Below, in pieces: positions 1 through 4,951 of a DNA stretch of 5,577 nt. A model generated the notes under the pieces. The model saw only the letters and a program-made list of their open reading frames with translations. It ran no database searches and was not told the DNA's origin. The translations under genes were made by a program, and so were the position numbers. This stretch comes from Candidatus Iainarchaeum sp. (lineage in GTDB: Archaea > Iainarchaeota > Iainarchaeia > Iainarchaeales > GW2011-AR10). The DNA lies in contig JACPKT010000031.1 in NCBI GenBank assembly GCA_016186855.1, positions 1 to 5,577 on the forward strand, given 5' to 3'. Every line of letters starts with the position of its first letter. Position 1 is the stretch's first letter.

Positions 1-1264
1 GCTGCTGATTGTTGGGCTCTTGTTGCCAATGTTGTCCACTGCATAATACTCTAATAAATTACATGATTGTTGAAGTCCTTCAAGAGTTAGCGTATTAATT
101 CCTGCAATACCTGCCACTTCATTGAAATCTGGACAGCCCCCAATAGTGCCTTCAGTGAATTCGCAAGGGGAACAACTTTGTGAACAATACTTGTCTCGAA
201 CAATGACGTTTCTCCAAAAAATTGTGTTAACCTCAGTTGGGTGTGGTTGCGGGTCTTGCACTTGTAAAATTACCTTGGTTATACCGTCAATCCACTGCAC
301 ATTATCTTCTTTGAACTCTGGCCCTTCAAAGTCAAGCGGGAAAAATTCCGGCGGCATGGTTTCAACAGTGTCGGTTTCAGTGACAGTTGTTACGTTTCCA
401 GCAATGTCTTTGCATTCGATTTCTACAAAGTGCTTTGAATCTTGTCCAAAATTATATTCTTCTCTATGTTGCTGGAAATTTCCTTCCGGTGAAAAGTAAA
501 CCCAGTCACTTGGTGTTCCGTTGTTCAAAGTATACCTGAACCTACAATAACCGTCAGCAATATCAAGTTCTTCTCCGTCAAACCCAAGGTTGCAAATATC
601 TTTTTCTGTGTCTTCTCCCCAGAAAGCGAATGCAGGCTGCATTGTCTGTGCCCTGATATATTTCTTCTTCATTGCATATTTCATTAACCAAAATCTTTGG
701 CGTGCCAACCATTTTTTGCACTTCTGGTGCAGTACAGTCAACTCTTACTTGGGGGAATTTGAATCTAACTTGCCCATCTGGTTGCACATCATCTATACTT
801 GATATTTTAAATTCGTTTCCGCATGCTTGAAGGCTTGAATCATTTAATTGAGCTTTAAAAGTAAAATTTAGAGTTTGTCCTGGTAGAATTTTGTAAGACC
901 CATTAATCCTTGTTTCATATTGGCAATAATTGTAAGTTGCAAGTCTGTCATCGACTGTCCAACCGGCTGGTGGTGTTCCGCATTCAAGGGAGGCGATTCC
1001 TGCATCCCTTTCGCCATCGCCATTGCGATCATCATAAATTCTTATTTCTCGAATGTTGTCAGTTGAATTAATTAAATTTGATACGCTTACAGTATAATTA
1101 ATTGGTTCCGGTCCACAAAAGGTTATTCTTGGTGAAATCGTTACTGTGGTGTCGTGCGCCGCAAGTGCGTTTGTTGTGATTAATAGAAATGAGATTAGAA
1201 TTAAAAGTCGTTTTTGCCTAGTATTATTTCTTTTTTGCTTTCGTTTAAAAACCCTTTTTTTTAG
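1..1264 (-). CDS. Secreted Cys-rich surface protein, 5' part, frameshifted, runs off window
   Basis: This gene is read on the minus strand in two frames: 1264 down to about 620, then about 616 down to the window edge. The conceptual protein (about 400 residues visible) begins with a basic stretch (RQKR) and a hydrophobic core ending NALA-AHD, a good Sec signal peptide. An extracellular domain follows with a Ca-binding-like acidic loop (YDDRNGDGERD, encoded near 1004-1036) and regularly spaced cysteines (FCGPEP, LECGTPP, QACGNE, VDCTAPEV). After the shift come YCRFRYTLNNG, VEIECKDIAGN and, near the edge, YYAVDNIGNKSP, phrases typical of repeated Ig-like domains in archaeal surface proteins. 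Removing one G from the run at 617-620 joins CIRFLG to EDTEKDICNLGFDG in one frame. The frame is open to 1264 but holds no ATG, GTG or TTG before the signal peptide, so the true start is undetermined. The coding reading is secure from composition; the exact family and function (cell-surface or adhesion) are inferred. Confidence 0.75.
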
Positions 1265-1452
1265 TCAGTGGTTAGGCGGGTTAGTCACTAAAAAATGCTT
1301 TGATTTGAAAACAAGGGCCGATAGTCTGGCCGGTTTAGGGTTTTTTTGCAGGATTGTTTTTTTTGAGCCGGCTTTTTATTTGTTTTTGTTCCCTGTTTCT
1401 AAAGAAAAGCAGTGCTTTAGTCAGCTTTTTTCATCAATAGTCCAGTTGACTA
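1262..1452. promoter_or_regulatory. T-rich divergent intergenic region with clustered TAGTC motifs
   Basis: This stretch separates the minus-strand surface-protein gene from the plus-strand ATPase gene and carries no convincing gene on either strand. The plus strand has long T runs (about 6 to 9 T) and few A. TAGTC occurs at 1262, 1282, 1322, 1418 and 1438, and its complement GACTA at 1448. Three of the neighbouring spacings are 20, 40 and 20 bp. Copies at 1262, 1282 and 1418 extend to TTAGTCA. The region would contain the promoters of both genes, but no clear TATA box stands out; a weak candidate for the minus strand is the T/A-rich stretch at 1372-1382. A regulatory role for the motif is inferred. 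Confidence 0.35.
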
Positions 1453-1455
1453 TTG
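1435..1455. repeat. Perfect 8-bp inverted repeat before a T9 run
   Basis: CAATAGTC (1435-1442) and GACTATTG (1448-1455) are perfect reverse complements around the 5-base loop CAGTT. Nine T follow at once (1456-1464), so the plus-strand RNA has the shape of an intrinsic terminator. It lies immediately before the proposed TTG start of the ATPase gene at 1463, with no plus-strand gene upstream to terminate. It is more likely an operator or an attenuator-like leader hairpin. Both arms carry the TAGTC motif that recurs upstream. Confidence 0.5.
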
Positions 1456-1462
1456 TTTTTTT

Positions 1463-2521
1463 TTGGGGGTTTTTTTCACGCAGTTTTTTGCATGGTATCA
1501 AAAGTTTGGGTACAATTTTGACCCTTTAAGCATTAAGCCAAGCGCAGAGCTTGTTGCAAGGGAAAAAGAGCTGGTGTACCTTTCAGAGAACATTGTTTCA
1601 GGAAGCATTGTTTTGCTTCAGGGCGAGGCAGGGCTTGGCAAAACTTCTCTTTTAAAAGCGCTTGAAAAAAACTTTAAAGAAGACAAAGAACTCAATGTAA
1701 AATACGTTTCACTGCTTGACGGGTTTGCAGGCATAAAAAAACGCTTTTTGGCGCCAAACATTCTGGAGTCTTTTTTGTTTCTGCTTGGTTTTTGGAAAAA
1801 AAAGAAACACATTTTACTGGTTGACGAGTGCCAGCTTCTGACTTTTAACCAAGCCGAAGGCCTGCGCAACATGTTTGACACTGACCAGGTGCACTCAATG
1901 GTAATGGCTTGTGGGGAAAAAAACAGCCTGAACCTTTCACTTGGCTTTAAGAGAAGAATCTCTGACCACTTGTTGCTTTCAGAGCTTTCAGTTGAACAGC
2001 TCAAACTGCTTTTAAAAAAAAGGTTTTCAAAAACCAATCCCTTGCACGAGGAAACAGTTGATTACCTGGCAAAGGCGTCTGAAGGCAATCCGCGCCAGTT
2101 TTTGCTCAACTGCAAAAAAGTATGCATGCAGGTCCACGAGTTCTTTAAAGGAGAGGGCTCAATCACGCTTGGGCAGTCAAAAGGCATTGTCGGCAACACG
2201 GTTTTCAAAGAACTGGCACAGGAAAAAAATTTGCCAGAAGAAAACAATGCACTTGAAAACCTTACCCCGCTTCAGCGAGCAATCCTTGAACAGCTCGCAC
2301 AAGGGCCTGCAAGCCTCAAAGACCTTTCACAGGTGACCGGTTCATCGGTTGGAACAGTTGGAAAACAGATTTCTGTTCTTTGCCTGAAAACAAAAAAAGA
2401 CTACATGGCAAGAAAAGGAGTAACCGAGTCCCTCATAAAAAAAGACAAGGACCAGCCAACAACAATGTACCATTTGACCGAAAAGGCAAAAGAGTTATTA
2501 AACGGCCCAAAAGAAATGTAA
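1463..2521 (+). CDS. AAA+ ATPase with C-terminal winged-helix domain
   Basis: A protein of 352 residues. The N-terminal segment (residues 10-30, WYQKFGYNFDPLSIKP) resembles the leader that precedes the P-loop domain in archaeal ATPases of the Orc1/Cdc6-ExeA-like class. Walker A is GEAGLGKT (54-61). Walker B is HILLVDECQ (116-124), with D121 and E122. Paired arginines R164 and R165 are arginine-finger candidates, and GNPRQ (208-212) fits a sensor-2 motif. Residues 265-348 look like a winged helix (LTPLQRAILEQL, then SSVGTVGKQISVL as recognition helix and TTMYHLTEKAKELL as wing). This suggests a nucleotide-dependent DNA-binding protein of unknown target; it is not a canonical Orc1/Cdc6. The start is uncertain: TTG at 1463 is the only start that keeps the N-terminal motif, no ribosome-binding site is visible, and the next candidate, a GTG near 1574, would remove the motif. 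The stop lies 10 bp from the convergent toxin stop. Confidence 0.85.
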   Translation: MGVFFTQFFAWYQKFGYNFDPLSIKPSAELVAREKELVYLSENIVSGSIVLLQGEAGLGKTSLLKALEKNFKEDKELNVKYVSLLDGFAGIKKRFLAPNILESFLFLLGFWKKKKHILLVDECQLLTFNQAEGLRNMFDTDQVHSMVMACGEKNSLNLSLGFKRRISDHLLLSELSVEQLKLLLKKRFSKTNPLHEETVDYLAKASEGNPRQFLLNCKKVCMQVHEFFKGEGSITLGQSKGIVGNTVFKELAQEKNLPEENNALENLTPLQRAILEQLAQGPASLKDLSQVTGSSVGTVGKQISVLCLKTKKDYMARKGVTESLIKKDKDQPTTMYHLTEKAKELLNGPKEM

Positions 2522-2531
2522 ACCCCCCAAT

Positions 2532-3190
2532 TTATTTTAGCCATTTTGTTTTGTCTTCAAAGTATTCCAAGAATTTTGTTTTCTTAAGCAACTGGTTGAG
2601 TTTTTTGTCATCAATTTTGAGCTTTAACAAATTTCTGATGTCTTTTTCGTCCTTGTCAATTTTGAATTCGCGTCTCTTCTTTGAAATGCCTCGCTCAAAG
2701 CCTTCAAGCTTGTACTTCCAGTGAGTCCTGTCTTTTAAGGCCTTGACCTTTTGAATCAATAAAAGTTCTGGAAATGGCACCAAAACTTCAAGGCCGTCAA
2801 TTTTTGTCTTAACAGAATTTTTTTCCACAAGCTTCCATGGAATGGAAATTTTTTCATCTTCTGCCAAAACGCTTTTTTCAGAAAAAATGAAATGTCAAAA
2901 ATGAGGTGCTTTAACTTGTATAGCCCGATTCCTTCCTGGCTGATTTGCTTTACAAAACTGATGCCGCCATTTGCTTCTTCTTTAAGGCCATGCTCGTCAA
3001 AAAATGGTTTTATTTTTTTGAGTTCAGACTTGTTTTTTAGCACAATGTCAACGTCAACAGAAGCATCAGCCTTTGTGTAAGACCAGACAGCCCAGCCACC
3101 AACAAGAACGGGAAAAACCTTGTGCTTGTTGCAGTATTCAAGGAATTTTTTCAAATACTGGAAAGACAATTCGGTTAACTCTTCATGCAT
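2532..3190 (-). CDS. AbiEii-like nucleotidyltransferase toxin, single-base frameshift
   Basis: Two overlapping minus-strand frames join into one gene. The first (3190 down to about 2888) has a nucleotidyltransferase core: LVGGWAVWSY with G31 and G32, then the metal-binding pair in SVDVDIVL (D46, D48), and IFDIS with a third acidic residue (D99). The second (from about 2870 down) continues with GLEVLVPFPELLLIQKVKAL, an Arg, and KDEKDIRNLL, the usual 'pPe.LI..Kl.A..R..KD..DI' tail of AbiEii/MNT-type toxins. Adding one base in the T6 run (A6 on the plus strand, 2882-2887) or the adjacent A6 run (2873-2878) restores DISFFSEKSVLAEDEK and gives 219 residues. The ATG at 3188-3190 overlaps the antitoxin stop by 8 bases, implying translational coupling; GTGA lies a few bases upstream. 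In the AbiE family such toxins transfer nucleotides to cellular RNA; the substrate here is unknown. As written the gene encodes a truncated 144-residue product. Confidence 0.75.
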
Positions 3191-3785
3191 GGATTTTCAC
3201 TTTGAAAAGGTATTCAATAAGTTTATCGCCCATTGCTCCTTTTTTGTCACAAGCCAAGTCAATCAAGGTGCGAATCTGCGGAGTATAGAATTTTCCATTC
3301 AGTTTAAGAGTTTTTGTTACTGGAAGCTTTGGCTCAAACACTTTCAGAATTGAAGTATTCCCAAGTCCTACTCCAAGCTTTTTCTTTAATTCTCCAAGCT
3401 TGTTTTTTGGCAAATAAATTGAAACAACGTTTGTCTTGTAATAATTGCTGTACTGCGCAAGCGCTGACTCCATACAAAATACTGAATCTTTTGGAAGCTT
3501 TTTTTCAAGCTCTTTTTTTTCAAGCGAAGTTGAAAACCCCCAAAACAAGCAATCTTTCATTGTGCGAAAAAAGGAAACAGATTCAATCAAAGAAACCGGA
3601 TCAACCAAAACATATTTATCTTCTTTTTTTTCAATATAACCTTTTTCAAGCAGATAAGAAACCAAGTTATTAACCGTGCTCATGCCTACTTTAAGCTCTT
3701 TTTTAGCAGAGTACTGCGTAAACTGCTTTTTATCCAAAATATATTCAACAACCTTAAAGGTCTTTTCAGCTGACAAATCAACCAT
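3183..3785 (-). CDS. AbiEi-like antitoxin / winged-helix transcriptional regulator
   Basis: A protein of 200 residues starting MVDLSAEKTF. Residues 5-62 form a winged helix (FKVVEYILDKK, then YSAKKELKVGMSTVNNLVSYLLEKGYI with the recognition helix, and KKEDKYVLV as wing). Residues 80-195 (FWGFSTSLEKKEL, FCMESALAQYSNYY, VVSIYLP, KFYTPQIRTLIDLAC) match the general plan of AbiEi-type antitoxin C-terminal domains: a 'g.saL..y' segment, strands, then 'vt....TLiDl'. The next gene is a nucleotidyltransferase overlapping by 8 bases, the standard AbiE order. The ATG at 3783-3785 is chosen because AGGTG lies 7 bases upstream. Farther upstream the same frame runs through a promoter and operators into the vapC gene, so the longer 371-residue reading is probably an artefact. 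Likely autorepressor through the palindromes at 3798-3831. Family assignment is by motif pattern and context; no search was run. Confidence 0.75.
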   Translation of the reverse strand: MVDLSAEKTFKVVEYILDKKQFTQYSAKKELKVGMSTVNNLVSYLLEKGYIEKKEDKYVLVDPVSLIESVSFFRTMKDCLFWGFSTSLEKKELEKKLPKDSVFCMESALAQYSNYYKTNVVSIYLPKNKLGELKKKLGVGLGNTSILKVFEPKLPVTKTLKLNGKFYTPQIRTLIDLACDKKGAMGDKLIEYLFKVKIHA

Positions 3786-3792
3786 GCCAATA

Positions 3793-3797
3793 CACCT
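3793..3797 (-). promoter_or_regulatory. Ribosome-binding site of the AbiEi-like gene
   Basis: On the minus strand AGGTG lies 7 bases before the ATG at 3783-3785 and matches the archaeal anti-Shine-Dalgarno. It decides the start of the regulator gene and argues against translation arriving from the PIN-domain frame. Confidence 0.65.
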
Positions 3798-3831
3798 ATC
3801 CATTTTAATGGATATATCCATATAAATGGAT
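3798..3831. promoter_or_regulatory. Two tandem 16-bp palindromes, putative AbiEi-like operator
   Basis: The palindrome ATCCAT-N4-ATGGAT occurs twice, at 3798-3813 (spacer TTTA) and 3816-3831 (spacer ATAA), with an 18-bp period. The second is extended to ATATCCAT/ATGGATAT (3814-3833). They lie between TATA-like sequences (3829-3846) and the AGGTG/ATG of the winged-helix gene, where a repressor would block initiation. AbiEi antitoxins are known to autoregulate by binding paired inverted repeats in their own promoter, so this is the expected arrangement. Confidence 0.75.
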
Positions 3832-3846
3832 ATAAGAGTTTTTAAA
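3829..3846 (-). promoter_or_regulatory. TATA-like elements for the AbiE-like operon
   Basis: On the minus strand TTTAAAAA (3839-3846) and CTTATATCC (3828-3836 on the plus strand) are two overlapping candidates for a TATA box. Either would place the transcription start about 25 bases downstream, near 3806-3817, inside the palindromes and ahead of the AGGTG at 3793-3797. Which box is used cannot be told from the sequence. Confidence 0.5.
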
Positions 3847-3847
3847 C

Positions 3848-4298
3848 CTATTTCTGCAAGAAAATAAAGTATGGACGCTCCCACAGGGCAAGCAGAAAAA
3901 AGTGCAAATCCGTAACTGATAGGCCATTGCTGTGCGGTTGTTTTAAACGTTGCTCCGCAAGATTTCCAGTAGGGGCAGTTCAAATGCAGTGCCAGTGCAA
4001 GGTATAAAACGTCATCAGGGTCTGGCGAGATTTTTTCTGCCAGTTCTTTTTGTGCTTTAAAGTCTTCGAATGGCACAAAAGTAACTCCTGCGGTCTCAAC
4101 TACTTTGTAAAAAGTTTCAAGCACTTCTTCTTGTGTCAGGCCGGTAATATTTTGCAGCCTTGGCAAGTGTTTTTTGATTTCTTGGATTGAATAGTCTGGT
4201 GTGTAAAACTGGTTGTCTGAAAAAAGCATTATGGCTCTTGTTGTTCCGTCCTTTAGCAAAGCTGCAAACAAAATGTTTGCGTCCAAAACAAAAATCAA
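3848..4298 (-). CDS. vapC: VapC-like PIN-domain ribonuclease toxin, frameshifted near 3' end
   Basis: Starts with TTG at 4296-4298 (MIFVLDANILFAALLKDGTTR), 5 bases after the vapB stop. The archaeal VapC pattern is clear: D6 in VLDANIL, E40 in YSIQEIKKH, and the third acidic cluster in ISPDPDDVLYLALALHLNCPYW (D93, D95, D96). PIN toxins are Mg-dependent endoribonucleases, often cutting tRNA or rRNA. After W111 the family normally has 'SND..FK' and a strand ending 'TT.ELL'. The nominal frame instead runs on without a stop through the downstream promoter into the next gene. Skipping one base of the TTT at 3963-3965 gives NLAEQRLK..SNGLSVTDLHFFLLAL and a stop at 3848, total 149 residues, a normal VapC length. 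The fourth acidic residue is not evident in either frame, so the toxin may be decayed even if the shift is a sequencing error. The exact shift position is inferred. Confidence 0.7.
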
Positions 4299-4303
4299 GG
4301 TAA

Positions 4304-4528
4304 TCAGCTCTTTAGGAATCGTTTTGACAATTCGTGTTTTACTTTTCTGCCAAGTTCAATGGTTTCCTTTTCTGTAAGGGTGCTTTTGGAGAGCTTTTTA
4401 TTCAGCTCTTCAAGCAACTTAATCCTTTCAGCTATTGCCTTTCTGGCTACTGCGCTCCAGTTCATTTCCGGGAACAGGCCCATTTTTTGCTTTAGCTCAT
4501 CATCAACAGAAATCGTGATTGTAGCCAA
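4304..4528 (-). CDS. vapB: VapB-like ribbon-helix-helix antitoxin
   Basis: A protein of 74 residues beginning MATITISVDDELKQKM, the usual VapB N-terminus: a DNA-binding beta strand (residues 2-8), then helices including MNWSAVARKAIAERI. The C-terminal part (LSKSTLTEKETIELGRKVKHELSKRF) is the charged toxin-wrapping tail. TTG at 4526-4528 is chosen as start because the perfect archaeal ribosome-binding site GAGGTG lies 6 bases upstream. A longer reading from GTG at 4535-4537 would put that site inside the gene and add three residues not seen in the family. It lies directly upstream of vapC with a 5-base gap. Autoregulation through the inverted repeat at 4543-4568 is likely. Confidence 0.85.
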   Translation of the reverse strand: MATITISVDDELKQKMGLFPEMNWSAVARKAIAERIKLLEELNKKLSKSTLTEKETIELGRKVKHELSKRFLKS

Positions 4529-4534
4529 ATCAAC

Positions 4535-4540
4535 CACCTC
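4535..4540 (-). promoter_or_regulatory. Ribosome-binding site of vapB
   Basis: GAGGTG on the minus strand, 6 bases before the TTG at 4526-4528. It is the strongest Shine-Dalgarno in the window and fixes the vapB start at TTG rather than at the GTG contained in the site itself. Confidence 0.75.
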
Positions 4541-4542
4541 AA

Positions 4543-4568
4543 TAAATAATGTGTTAGCACAGTATTTA
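4543..4568. promoter_or_regulatory. Imperfect 26-bp inverted repeat, putative vapBC operator
   Basis: Symmetric about 4555/4556, with outer arms TAAATA/TATTTA and inner arms GTG/CAC. Eleven of thirteen pairs match; the mismatches are 4549/4562 and 4554/4557. It overlaps the TATA-like box of vapB and sits just upstream of its ribosome-binding site, the usual place where a VapBC complex represses its own promoter. Confidence 0.6.
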
Positions 4569-4575
4569 AATATAT
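4563..4575 (-). promoter_or_regulatory. TATA-like box for vapBC
   Basis: The minus strand reads ATATATTTAAATA here. A start about 25 bases downstream would fall near 4543, giving a leader just long enough to include GAGGTG at 4535-4540. The same sequence is nearly symmetric, so activity toward the plus strand is not excluded. Confidence 0.5.
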
Positions 4576-4617
4576 CATTTTTTTGCCAAAAATAATTTGT
4601 TTTTCCAAAAAGTTACG

Positions 4618-4644
4618 TTTAAAAAATCCAGCTGCGTATATTTG
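4618..4644 (+). promoter_or_regulatory. Possible promoter for the acylphosphatase-fold pair
   Basis: Two TATA-like stretches, TTTAAAAAA (4618-4626) and GTATATTTG (4636-4644), lie upstream of the plus-strand genes. The first predicts transcription starting near 4645-4650, just before the GC-rich hairpin. That would make the hairpin part of a roughly 65-base leader. Weak evidence from composition only. Confidence 0.35.
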
Positions 4645-4654
4645 TTTATTGCAT

Positions 4655-4698
4655 CCCCGGACTTGCCTCGGCAACGCCGGGCTTTCTGCGCGCAGTCC
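4655..4698. other. GC-rich hairpin element, candidate structured leader RNA or repeat
   Basis: This island is far richer in G and C than its surroundings. CCCGG (4656-4660) pairs with CCGGG (4677-4681), enclosing TTGC (4663-4666) paired with GCAA (4671-4674) around the tetraloop CTCG, with a 2x2 internal loop between. A perfect 10-bp palindrome CTGCGCGCAG follows at 4686-4695. GGACT (4659-4663) can alternatively pair with AGTCC (4694-4698), giving a competing long-range fold. It lies 16 bases before the first acylphosphatase-fold gene. It could be a leader RNA, a dispersed palindromic repeat, or a terminator remnant; no known RNA family is recognised. Confidence 0.45.
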
Positions 4699-4714
4699 AT
4701 AGGTATGTGGTTTA

Positions 4715-4951
4715 ATGAAATGCAGTTTTTTGGTTAAAGCAACTGACTCAAAAATTATAACTGAGAATTGCATGAGGCTTTTTATTATGGAGCAATTGCT
4801 TAATTCTGGTTTTGAAAAAGGTAGCGCTGTAAACATTGATGACAAAACTACTGATGTCAAAATAGAGGGTGATAAAGAAGAAATCATAAAATTTAAAGAG
4901 CAGTTGGAAAAAGACGTTGTTGCCAAGTTTGGCAATTGGGGAAGGACTTAA
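4715..4951 (+). CDS. Short acylphosphatase-fold protein
   Basis: A protein of 78 residues. The pattern MRLFIMEQLLNSGFEKGSAVN..D....V.IEGDKEEI resembles acylphosphatase ('GVxxR..i...a..lGl.G.v.N..dG.Ve....G'). R21 and N40 sit at positions matching the catalytic Arg and Asn of the family (about 18 residues apart in the classic enzyme, 19 here). Acylphosphatases hydrolyse carboxyl-phosphate bonds in small cytosolic alpha/beta proteins, but the classic glycine-rich phosphate loop before the Arg is not conserved here, so activity is uncertain. The ATG at 4715 has AGGT about 10 bases upstream. The stop TAA directly touches the ATG of the next gene, a paralogue with the same Arg/Asn spacing. Confidence 0.7.
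   Translation: MKCSFLVKATDSKIITENCMRLFIMEQLLNSGFEKGSAVNIDDKTTDVKIEGDKEEIIKFKEQLEKDVVAKFGNWGRT

Noticed and set aside
122..499. A 125-codon plus-strand frame with Cys-rich content
   Set aside because: It is antisense to the clear Ig-like, Cys-rich surface-protein frame, which has recognisable extracellular repeat phrases.
1435..1464. Intrinsic terminator for a plus-strand transcript
   Set aside because: There is no plus-strand gene upstream; placement at the ATPase start favours a leader or operator role.
1146..1529. A 127-codon plus-strand frame rich in Phe and Leu that looks membrane-like
   Set aside because: Its hydrophobicity comes from the T-rich strand. It overlaps the signal-peptide region of the surface protein and the ATPase start, and shows no ribosome-binding site or family motif.
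2882..2890. Programmed -1 ribosomal frameshift in the toxin gene
   Set aside because: The runs are not in the phase of a canonical X XXY YYZ slippery heptamer, and no downstream stimulatory structure is evident; a simple indel is more economical.
4492..4935. A 147-codon minus-strand frame across the vapB promoter and the first acylphosphatase-fold gene
   Set aside because: It is antisense to a gene with conserved Arg/Asn positions and runs through the vapB operator and GC-rich hairpin.
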